Of a stretch of 64,000 nt of DNA, positions 52,537 through 62,700 are shown one piece after another. The DNA comes from Symbiodinium natans. Taxonomy: Eukaryota > Sar > Dinophyceae > Suessiales > Symbiodiniaceae. Within the stretch, counting starts at the first letter, position 1; every line of letters starts with the position of its first letter. Position numbers and translations under genes: made by a program. The DNA lies in NCBI GenBank assembly GCA_905221605.1, contig CAJNDS010001646.1, forward strand, positions 706,116-770,115, written 5' to 3'. The notes under the pieces were generated by a model that was not told the DNA's origin, ran no database searches, and saw only the letters and a program-made list of their open reading frames with translations.

Positions 52537-55500
52537 GTCGGCTTGATTGGCGAGGGCAGCTTCGGGAGCGTGTACGAGGCAGCCGCCGCGAAGTCTCGCC
52601 TCATGTGCAGAAGCAACCTGAGCTTTTTATGATGCAAGATAAGAAGAAAAGCTGATCATATCATAGGTCATATCATACACAACATGCTTCATAACCACTG
52701 TAGTTAGCAGATACTCACAGAGTATGACACACGACAGTGTGGCCCCAACCCCGTACACACACACACACACAACCCCAAACCCCAAACCCCAAACCCCAAA
52801 CCCCAAACCCCAAACCCCAAACCCCAAACCCCAAATCCAAAGCCCCAAGCCCCAAGCCCCAAACCCCAAACCCCAACCCCCACGGACTTTCGGAGGTCTG
52901 CGATCTGAGGCCCACGCACAGCCGGGAAGCTTAGAGAGGAGGAGAAGCGGGAGAAGGGGGGAGAGTCTTGAGGTTTAGGGGGTTTAGGGGTGAGGGAGTT
53001 TAGGGCTTTGGGCTTAAGGAGAAGGAGGGAAAGGGAGAGAGAGAGAGAGAGCCCTCACACCCTTCTTGTAACTTCAACAAGAGGGACTCTCGTGAAGACC
53101 TCGGGAGTCCACACAGACGGAGCCGCGGACGTTGCGGGAGGGAGGGAGGGAGGGAGGGAGGGAGAGAGAGAAGGCGCAGAAAGAAAGGAAAGAGGGGGGG
53201 GGGGTGGGGGGGGCCGGGGGAGGTGGGGGGGGCCTAGAGTGTGGAGAGAGAGAGGGTGGGAGAAGGGGGGAGAGGGAGATGAAGGAGAGGCTGTTTCTTT
53301 CTTTGCGTTATGTGTGTATGTAGGAGCGGGGAGATTGTATTGGGGCTTCCAGAAGCGGTAGCATGTTAGGGGAGAGGCATTGGGTTGCTGAACAACCGAA
53401 CGATTCCAAGCTGCCATTCCAAGCTGCCGGAATCCCCCGCCAATCAGGAAAGGAGCCTTGTGGGGATCGGAGCCAAATCCGAAGAAACCCTCAACCCTAA
53501 ACCCTAAACCCTAAACCCTTCTGTTTTCAGCTTCTTTGGGGTCTGTGCCGACTCGCCGAGGCGGCGCAAACCCTTTGGGACTTGAGCGGCGGTGCGCCCT
53601 GAACCTCGTCGAGCTTTTGGGGCTTCATGGGCCTTACAGGGATGATGTGGTGCTGGGGGTAATGTTGTAGTTGACGGAGCCCCCAACGCGCCCTGCGTTT
53701 AGGCTACTTTGGCGCTTTTACGGGTCTTTGGGGGTGGGTGTTGGGGGGGCATCCGACCTTAACCCCGCTTGAAGTCAACCTGCAAGCGCGCAGACCCCCT
53801 GAGCCTTTTGAACTCATCTGAACTCATCTGAACTCACCTGTACTCATCTGAGCTCATCTGAGCTCATCTGAGCAAATCTGAGCAAATCTGAGCAAATCTG
53901 AGCAAATCTGAGCAAGTCTGCATCTGAACTCATCTCCCATCAACAGGCATGCTCTCTTCGAGCAGCATAAAATGTCGAACGCGAGCCTTGCCTTAGGAAG
54001 ATCCTCCACCGGCGCCAATACTTGGCCCAGGCGCCCCGTGCTGGTTGTTGTAAGATTTGGGGGGCCATTGGGCCGAGGGCATACTCGATGAGTCTTTGAA
54101 GCCATGCCCCCCCCCCCCTCCCCAACAAGCAATGAGAGATTCCAACAAATAAATAGGCCTCCAAAGCATCAACCACCCTGCCAAGCCAGAAGGACATGCT
54201 GGCACGCGCCAAGCAAGAGCGTCAGGCCAGGGATGGTATGTGTCCGCCATCTTCACAACGTTTGGGTCTGCACTGTGCGGTTGTTTGGTATGTTTCGGTA
54301 TGCGCGCCTGGCGCATCCGACGGGAGCAAGGCTGTGGAGGGGTCGATAGCTGGAAGTACTCCGACGCTGCTGATCTGGGCCACATTGACCTCCATTGATC
54401 TCTGATCCTTCACGAGCTGGCAAACCTAGGCCACGGTGTCAGGACTCCTGCACCTTCCTCAAAGCTCCAGCAGCCAAGAACGCACTACATTGAGGGGCCC
54501 ACATGAATGCAGTGCCGAGGCCCAAACCCAAAGAATCGGCAAGGACAGGCCTACAAAGGCCCCCTTGATGGACTCTCTTGAGTGTTTGGCGCAGGTCCTA
54601 AAAGCCGCACGGCATCCCTTCATTGTCCGCTTGCTCTGCGCTTTCCGCGTCTTGGCGGAGCCAATCCTGACCACCCCCCCCCCCGCCCCGGCACACAGAG
54701 CCTTGGAGGTTCAGGGTTCAGGATGATCAAGGTTCGTGGGGCAGCTATCCGGGGTTTTCTGTAGGGTAGCAACAGCCAGAATATCTAATCATAAGGCTGG
54801 AACTATGACCTTCTCAGAGAGCCGACGAGTTTATAAGTGCATGAAGCCATTTGAATGCTAGGGAACCGGCGGGATAGCACGGGGCTGACGCCCGCAACCG
54901 CCATGGAAGCCCAAGCAAAACCCACTTCAAAACAAGGCCATGAGTCGCAGAGTTGCTGCGAACTGTTGACCCAAAGAGTCCCCAACCACAGCGAAACATT
55001 GGGATGTTCCGCCCTATCCTAGCAGTCCTTCATAAGGATGATAGTAGGGGGGGGGGGGGGGTACTGGAATCCCTATGAAGGACTGTTAGTATAAGGGGGG
55101 GAACATCCCAAGCGAAACACGTCACTCTTCACGAGTGCTTCGTTTTCCTCTGGTAGCGCTGCTCTTCAGGAGTTTCGTTGATAGAGAAGAGACGGTTCAT
55201 GTTCGTGGATCCACCTCAGCACCTCTATCAAAGTGGCTTTGCTTCTGGGCGGGCAAGGAGGTGAAGAGCCACTGAGGCACACCCGGTGGTGAAATGGCCT
55301 TGGTGATGGAGTGCGCCTTTCTTCGGCTCTAATCTCCAGCCGATATGTTCAGAGAGAACGGAAGTTGTTGTCAGGACAGAGTTTGCAAACTTCAGGTAGA
55401 TGGGGCTGGGGGCTCTTGACTCTTGAGTTTTTGTGTTTGTGTGTGTTTCAGGGGTTGCAGGTATTGCCCAAACGGCAACCTCAACGACTTCATTGTCCGG

Positions 55501-57900
55501 AATGGTCAGCCGGGTCTTCCCGAGGTGCACCGTGTGGTGTTTTTTGGCCTAAGAGGGCGTATTGGGGTCCTTTTTTTAGAGGGATTCCCGTAAATTTGGG
55601 GATCTATATTAGGTGTCCCCTATTTTCGTAACCGCCATATGACTAGTCAGCCCTCTAAATCTTGGACCTTTTCCAACTTTTTCCACTGAATGCCTACATC
55701 ATGTAAAGCGACCGCCAGGCGGGGCTCCTCTTCTTGTGATGAGAGAATGAAGTATTCATTGTAGAGTAGGGTGTGGTGGGGGGGGGGGGTGGTAAAGGAA
55801 CCCCCCAGGTATGTAGGGTAGATCATGGTATCTTCATCTGAAATTTTGCTTCCCGCACCTCTGAGCCCTGGACCCTAGAGCCCGGAGTTCGCTTCGCCGT
55901 CCAGGCGCTCGCCCGGAAGCTTATCGCCGAGGCGCAGCTGCCCGAACCCGCAGAACTGCACTTCTTTATCAACATCCTTAAGACAGCTTTCCCAAAGAAA
56001 GATATGAGAAAAAGGCTCAAGCGAGAGGCTTAAGAAAGGTGCCCCCCCCAAAAAGGGAGGGTGGCTTCAGAAAGGCTTCACGATGAAGCATCCGAGGAAG
56101 CATCCTGGATGGGTCGCCCCAACTGGGGATTTTACACCCTAAACCCTAAGCCCTAAACCCTAAACCCTAACCCTAAACCCTAAAACCTAAATTGTAAGTT
56201 GTGAGGTCCTCCTGGCCTTGGGGTACCTCCACGATGAGCCCGCCTGCCATGGTTGGAGGGAGGGCCCGTGGCCCCTACCAAGGTAGGCCCTTGGGACATT
56301 TCGTATTGGGTTTAAGAGGATCATCTTTAGGAATGTTGCTTCAGAGGTCCTAGCTACCGTTTTTGAGGTTCTTGTGTGTGGTTTTGTGGAACTTGTTGGG
56401 GGCTCCAACGTGCTGGCAACAATCAGGTCCTTCAAGCCTGAGTCCTGAGTCGCAAACCTCAGCATCCAAACCCCCAGTGCCCTCCCAAGCAGCAACTGAG
56501 TAAGGCCCTCCTTCCCCCTGTTTAGTTTCGGGGGGGGGGGGGAGGGGCTTTCGGTTCCCTGAATAAGCCCCTTTAAGCCAAAACGGACACCCTTGTCATT
56601 CCTGGGTTCCTCTTGGGTCCCGACGTACTAAAGCAAAGGCTGGATGTCGTCTTCCGAGACCTGAAGCCGGAGAACGTGGTTCTGGATGTGGCCATGCGCC
56701 GACCCCAGGGGCCCCAAGTACTTAGGGGCCTACAAACAAGTCTCATCGGATTTTCCAAGAACAGCCCCCATTCACTGTTCTCAATAGGTTATCAACACCT
56801 TCCCCGAGCCCCAGAAGGCCCTAAGGCCGTAAGGTCAGAATCCCACAAGAGAACCGAGGCACGCGAAGCTGACTGACTTCGGCCTGGCGAAGGCCGGTGG
56901 GATCCTTCTGGGGCCTTCAAACAAAACAGGGGGTTGAGAACTCCTGAGGGGCTTAGGGGGGCTTCAGCCCTGAGCCCTGGGTGTTCTGCTCAAATTTGCC
57001 GGGGTTGATATTCCACAAAACCCTAACCACTAAGCCCCTAACCCGAAACCCTAAACCCTAAGCCCCAAACCCGAAACCCTAAACCCTAAACCCCTAGACC
57101 CGAGTAAGCCTGTTCGGGAGGCCGAGGCGAGCTCGGGCACTGGGGCGCGGAGCTTTGTCGGTGTGGCGCTGAGATGTCTCTTCGCTGAAGGCCCTCTCCG
57201 CAACCTTGGGCTCCTCAGGCTCCCCTTTCTTTTTGCTCCCTTCTCCTTCTCGATATCCTGAACAGCTCGCACTTCTCTTGCTTGGAAGATTTGCATCAGT
57301 GTCCGTGGGCCCGATGTGACACAGCGACCCTTGATGCGCTCAAGGAGCCCAAGCCTCGTCCAGTTGCCTCGCAGACAAGGGTTTCTTGAGGGGGTTTAGG
57401 GGGGTGTAGGGGCCCTTTGAGGCTGAAATTGTTTCAGCATGATTTGTGGGTTTCGGGCCTCTCACGGGGCTTTCGCCGTTGCTCCAAGGCTCGATGTATT
57501 TCGTGGCTCCAGAGGCAGGGACGTTTCGGCTTGGGAGGTCTCAGACTTTAACAGGGGGAGTAGAAGCAGTTGAGGCAACAAATGGCTTCCTTTGCGATTC
57601 CGGCCCCGTATGGCTGAAGCAGGAGTGTTCAGTTTCGTCTTGGTAGGGTAGCAGGTTCTAGAAGCCTCATGGCCTTGCTAACCTGCAAGCTCGCGAGTCT
57701 GACGTTGAAGGCCGAGCAGGACCAAGGGAAGTTGCACATCCCAAACGCTTTCATTGCTGGAGAGGGGGCGCCATGCACAATCCTGTAAGATCCTGTAAGG
57801 ACCTTGTAGAGGTCCTTCCGTGGCTCAGGTGACCCCTGCTGCGTCCCGTCGCTACGGGCCTGCCGTGGACATCTACGCGCTTGGCTTGGCCTGGGCCGCA
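52537..57900 (+). CDS. AGC-like protein kinase split over at least eight short exons
   Basis: Kinase subdomains appear in order. 52537-about 52590: VGLIGEGSFGSVYEA (Gly loop). About 54190-54234: KDMLARAKQERQARD (alpha-C helix). 54595-54648: VLKAARHPFIVRLLCAFR. 55461-55524: YCPNGNLNDFIVRNGQPGLP (hinge). 56639-about 56697: LDVVFRDLKPENVVLD (catalytic loop, Asp and Asn present). 56859-56896: HAKLTDFGLAKA (DFG). 57489-57514: GSMYFVAPE (APE; GC donor). 57829-about 57900: VTPAASRRYGPAVDIYALGL then AWA (D-x-x-x-x-G). LTDFGLAK and FRDLKPEN are AGC-type. The exon with the ATP-binding Lys (strand beta-3) and the distal C-lobe were not found. AGC kinases phosphorylate Ser/Thr. The Gly-loop exon lies only 360 bp after the membrane-protein stop. 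Confidence 0.75.
52766..52882. repeat. CCCCAAA heptamer array
   Basis: About 14 copies of CCCCAAA, preceded by a CA dinucleotide run (52756-52771), inside the kinase gene. Confidence 0.95.
53033..53280. repeat. GA, GGGA and G-rich simple-repeat block
   Basis: GA run at 53034-53050, GGGA tetramers at 53137-53166, then G runs and GAGA to 53280. Strong purine strand bias over about 250 bases. Confidence 0.9.
53806..53935. repeat. 10-bp minisatellite
   Basis: About twelve 10-mers of form CTGAACTCAT, changing stepwise to CTGAGCTCAT and then CTGAGCAAAT. Confidence 0.95.
54999..55111. mobile_element. MITE copy 3, intact ends
   Basis: 113 bp. Left end TTGGGATGTTCC, right end GGAACATCCCAA. Inverted arms of about 35 bp include AGCAGTCCTTCATA and TATGAAGGACTGTTAG. 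The 8-bp flanks GCGAAACA (54991-54998 and 55112-55119) are identical, a target-site duplication of hAT or P-element size. Centre is a G homopolymer. It sits in a kinase intron. Confidence 0.92.
55551..55640 (-). mobile_element. Dispersed C-rich element, copy D (inverted)
   Basis: The reverse complement shows GTTACGAAAATAGGGGACACC, TATAGATCCCCAAAT and AAGGACCCCAATA in the same order as copy A. It begins about 26 bases after the kinase hinge exon. Confidence 0.7.
55860..56033 (+). CDS. Coding-like segment ending in a stop, inside the kinase gene
   Basis: Reads ASRTSEPWTLEPGVRFAVQA, LARKLIAEAQLPEPAELHFF, INILKTAFPKKDMRKRLKRE, A then TAA. VRFAVQAL fits the start of the kinase alpha-E helix, so the first part may be an exon ending at a GC donor (GCGCTC|GCCCGG). 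The Lys-rich end with stop looks instead like another protein's C-terminus. The relation is unresolved. Confidence 0.4.
   Translation, partial: SEPWTLEPGVRFAVQALARKLIAEAQLPEPAELHFFINILKTAFPKKDMRKRLKREA
56134..56192. repeat. CCCTAAA tract in kinase gene
   Basis: Seven heptamers with one 6-mer. A further tract of CCCTAAA and CCCGAAA units lies at 57008-57098. Confidence 0.9.
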
Positions 57901-58192
57901 GTCGGCACGGAAGGATTCAGGGCCAGTTCAGAGCCGTATGGGGAGCGTGGGGGCGCCCGGGGAAGTCTTCCAAGCTTCGCATGTCAAGTTGCTCACAACA
58001 CGCCCACTTCCTCTTCGGAACCGGATACACCAGGCTCGGGCCCACAGAAACTTTAGAGACAGGCCACCTCCCTGCATTGCATTGCAAAGCGTGTGCTGGG
58101 GTCACCCTGTCTGCACAGCCCAGGTGGCCTGGGTCGCCTTCACCGGCGGCATGACATCGCGGGCCTGCTCGGAGGCCTCGCCCTGGGGTGCG

Positions 58193-58297
58193 AACCCTAA
58201 ACCCTAAACCCTAAACCCTAAAACCCTAAAACCCTAAAACCCTAAAACCCTAAACTCGAAACCCGAAACCCCAACCCCAAACCCTAAACCCTAAACT
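58193..58297. repeat. CCCTAAA/CCCTAAAA tract
   Basis: Three CCCTAAA then four CCCTAAAA octamers then mixed units. Confidence 0.9.
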
Positions 58298-58417
58298 TGA
58301 GAAGGGGAACAGGAAGATTGCAGATGGAAGCTGGGATGCAGAAGCCCAGAGGCCCCTGCGAAAGTCCTTTCACCACCGGTTGCCCCGCGTGAAAACTGAG
58401 GAATCTTTGCATTATGA

Positions 58418-58470
58418 ATATTCTTCTTCTTCTTCTTCTTCTTCTTCTGATTCTTCTTATTCGTATCATC
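58418..58470. repeat. TTC trinucleotide repeat
   Basis: About 12 TTC or closely related triplets. Confidence 0.9.
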
Positions 58471-58621
58471 GTGATTCTTCTTACTATATGTTATAACATT
58501 ATATGATTCTTGTACTCTACTTTTTTATATGTTTTACGTCGTTGTACTAATACACCCTTATATGTTCTTACATGAAAATTAGATGACTAATTTAGGTTTC
58601 GGGGGTTCCCCTGTTCCTGCA

Positions 58622-58743
58622 AAGCTCGCGCAGATCTCCTTTCGAAGCCAGGCGCTCCCACGCGAGGCGCCGCTCCTGAGCTCCTGCCAGAACCAGCCGC
58701 GGCGCCCAGCTGGAGTCATTTCTTCTTACTGGCTCTTCGAAGG
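58622..58743 (+). CDS. Candidate exon
   Basis: After CTGCAAAG the DNA turns from AT-rich to G/C-rich and stays open in two frames (LAQISFRSQALPREAPLLSS or ADLLSKPGAPTRGAAPELLP). It could be a late exon of the kinase gene, but no C-lobe motif is visible. Confidence 0.25.
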
Positions 58744-58899
58744 GAATGAGGAGAGCATTGAGTGTAGCAGCATGTCCCCATCATCCGGGAACCTTTTTCC
58801 ATCCCTTTCTCCTCTTGCCGTCCCTTACAGCAGAGGCGGCTGCCACCAGAGAGTCATGAGGCCATGGGACGCGGCCCCTGCCTAATAGATTTCAGCCCT

Positions 58900-59737
58900 C
58901 CTCCTTTTGGAGACATACCTAGTGTCACATGTAGTCATGCGTAGGACCCCATATGTACATGTACACATGCCTATGTATAGTTTCCACATATGATGTGCAG
59001 AAGAAAGCCCAAAGGTGAGGGACTTGCAGAAGGCGGCAGCGTACATGATGAGGGTCGCTGATTTTTGTCCTGGGAGGCGATGCGCGCCTGGCTGGACGAG
59101 CGGCGAGAGGCTCTCCACATTTGTGAACGAAAGAGAGAGAGAGACGGAGAGAGAGAGGGAGAGAGAGAGATGAGTGCGTGTGAGTGAGTGCCGTGTCCGC
59201 GAGGCGTATCTGAAGCTCGTGGGTGTCCCTTCCGAATATTCAGAATCCACCTCTATAGCACAAGAAGATTCTGGAACCTGAGCCCCTGACGCGGCACGTC
59301 CCCTGAATCATCTCTTCAACGTCAGGAGGAGAAGCCCTCTGAAGTCCTTTGCAGTCCTCCCCAAAAAAAACCCTCAAAAGAAGAGCAGGACACCTGTGGA
59401 CTCGGGCCCAAGCAATCACCGCGGATGCCGAAGCCTGAGAGTGCGAAGAGGAGAGATCGAAGGAGATTCCAAGGATTCGGAGGCTGAGGGCTCACGAGAG
59501 GAGTGACACACTCGCTGTGTGCATGTGTGAATGAAAGGTAGCTATAGGTGAAGTGCAGCTTTTTCTAAAATGCTCAGCTGCAAGTCTCTTGTTTTTGCAC
59601 ACTTGTCAGGGCCTCAAGGCTCTAACTCGGCTAAAGGATGCCCCACTGGCAGCAGGCAGCAAAACCCAGGGATGGCAAGCCCTCCAAACCCTCCAGTGTA
59701 ACGCTGGGCAAACCGACAACCCCGAAAAGAGGTGTGC
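58900..59737. other. No supportable gene
   Basis: Contains a GA-rich tract (59132-59170) and otherwise mixed sequence up to the satellite. Confidence 0.5.
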
Positions 59738-62700
59738 CGAAGCCCTGGCCTTTGCGCACTTGTCTTCTGGCGTAGGGGGAAATTGTGGCATTTTTTTCCA
59801 CATCTTCACCGGGCAGGCCCCGCGGAAGCCCTGGCCTTTGTACACTTTTCTTCTGGCGTGGGGGGAAATTGTGGGCTTTTTTTCCACATCTTCACCGGGC
59901 AGGCCCCGCGGAAGCCCTGGCCTTTGCACACTTTTCTTCTGGCGTAGGGGGAAATTGTGGGCTTTTTTTTCACATCTTCACCGGGCAGGCCCCGCGGAAG
60001 CCCTGGCTCTTGCGCACTTGTCTTCTGGCGTAGGGGGAAATTGTGGCCTTTTTTTCCACATCTTCACCGGGCAGGCCCCGCGGAAGCCCTGGCCTTTGCG
60101 CACTTGTCTTCTGGCGTAGGGGGAAATTGTGGCCTTTTTTTCCACATCTTCACCGGGCAGGCCCCGCAGAAGCCCTGGCCTTTGCGCACTTGTCTTCTGG
60201 CGTAGGGGGAAATTGTGGCCTTTTTTTCCACATCTTCACCGGGCAGGCCCCGCGGAAGCCCTGGCCTTTGCGCACTTGTCTTCTGGCGTAGGGGGAAATT
60301 GTGGCCTTTTTTTCCACATCTTCACCGGGCAGGCTCCGCGGAAGCCCTGGCCTTTGCGCACTTGTCTTCTGGCGTAGGGGGAAATTGTGGCCTTTTTTTC
60401 CACATCTTCACCGGGCAGGCCCCGCGGAAGCCCTGGCCTTTGCGCACTTTGTCTTCTGGCGTAGGGGGAAATTGTGGCCTTTTTTTCCACATCTTCACCG
60501 GGCAGGCCCCGCGGAAGCCCTGGCTTTTGCACACTTCTCTTCTGGCGTAGGGGGAAATTGTGGCCTTTTTTTCCACATCTTCAGCGGGCAGGCCCCGCGG
60601 AAGCCCTGGCTCTTGCGCACTTGTCTTCTGGCGTAGGGGGAAATTGTGGCCTTTTTTTCCACATCTTCACCGGGCAGGCCCCGCGGAAGCCCTGGCCTTT
60701 GCGCACTTGTCTTCTGGCGTAGGGGGAAATTGTGGCCTTTTTTTCCACATCTTCACCGGGCAGGCCCCGCGGAAGCCCTGGCCTTTGCGCACTTGTCTTC
60801 TGGCGTAGGGGGAAATTGTGGCCTTTTTTTCCACATCTTCACCGGGCAGGCCCCGCGGAAGCCCTGGCCTTTGCGCACTTGTCTTCTGGCGTAGGGGGAA
60901 ATTGTGGCTTTTTTTCCATATCTTCACCGGGCAGGCCCCGCGGAAGCCCTGGCCTTTGCGCACTTGTCTTCTGGCGTAGGGGGAAATTGTGGCCTTTTTT
61001 TCCACATCTTCACCGGGCAGGCCCCGCGGAAGCCCTGGCCTTTGCACATTTCTCTTCTGGCGTAGGGGGAAATTGTGGCCTTTTTTTCCACATCTTCACC
61101 GGGCAGGCCCCGCGGAAGCCCTGGCTTTTGCACACTTCTCTTCTGGCGTAGGGGGAAATTGTGGCCTTTTTTTCCACTTGCACACTTTTCTTCTGGCGTA
61201 GGGGGAAATTGTGGCCTTTTTTTCCACATCTTCACCGGGCAGGCCCCTCGGAAGCCCTGGCCTTTGCACACTTTTCTGCTGGCGTAGGGGGAAATTGTGG
61301 CCTTTTTTTCCACATCTTCACCGGGCAGGCCCCGCGGAAGCCCTGGCCTTTGCACACTTTTCTTCTGGCGTAAGGGGAAATTGTGGCCTTTTTTTCCACA
61401 TCTTCACCGGGCAGGCCCCGCGGAAGCCCTGGCCTTTGCACACTTGTCTTCTGGCGTAGGGGGAAATTGTGGCCTTTTTTTCCACATCTTCACCGGGCAG
61501 GCCCCGCGGAAGCCCTGGCTCTTGCGCACTTGTCTTCTGGCGTAGGGGAAATTGTGGCCTTCTTTTCCACATCTTCACCGGGCAGGCCCCGCGGAAGCCC
61601 TGGCCTTTGCGCACTTGTCTTCTGGCGTAGGGGGAAATTGTGGCCTTTTTTTCCACATCTTCAGCGGGCAGGCCCCGCGGAAGCCCTGGCTTTTGCGCAC
61701 TTGTCTTCTGGCGTAGGGGGAAATTGTGGCCTTTTTTTCCACATTTTCACCGGGCAGGCCCCGCGGAAGCCCTGGCCTTTGCGCACTTGTCTTCTGGCGT
61801 AGGGGGAAATTGTGGCCTTTTTTTCCACATCTTCACCGGGCAGGCCCCGCGGAAGCCCTGGCCTTTGCACACTTTTCTTCTGGCGTAGGGGGAAATTGTG
61901 GCCTTTTTTTCCACATCTTCACCGGGCAGGCCCCGCGGAAGCCCTGGCCTTTGCACACTTTTCTTCTGGCGTAGGGGGAAATTGTGGCCTTTTTTTCCAC
62001 ATCTTCACGGGGCAGGCCCTGGCTTTTGCGCACTTTTCTTCTGGCGCAGGGGGAAATTGTGGCCTTTATTTCCACATCTTCACCGGGCAGGCCCCGCGGA
62101 AGCCCTGGCTTTTGCGCACTTTTCTTCTGGCGTAGGGGGAAATTGTGGCCTTTTGTTCCACATCTTCACCGGGCAGGCCCCGCGGAAGCCCTGGCTTTTG
62201 CGCACTTTTCTTCTGGCGAAAGGGGAAATTGTGGCCTTTTTTTCCACATCTTCACCGCGCAGGCCCCGCGGAAGCCCTGGCTTTTGCGCACTTTTCTTCT
62301 GGCGTAGGGGGAAATTGTGGCTTTTTTTCCACATCTGCACCGGGCAGGCTTTTGCGCACAATTCTTCTGGCGTAGGGGGAAATTGTGGCCTTTTTTTCCA
62401 CATCTTCACCGGGCAGGCCCCGCGGAAGCCCTGGCTTTTGCGCACTTTTCTTCTGGCGTAGGGGGAAATTGTGGCTTTTTGTTTTCCACATCTTCACCGG
62501 GCAGGCCCCGCGGAAGCCCTGGCCTTTGCGCACTTTTCTTCTGGCGTAGGGGGAAATTGTGGCCTTTTTTTCCACATCTTCACCGGGCAGGGCCCGCAGA
62601 AGCCCTGGCTTTTGCGCACTTTTCTTCTGGCGTACTTTTCTTCTGGCGTAGGGGGAAATTGTGGCCTTTTTTTCCGCATCTTCACCGGGCAGGCCCAGCG

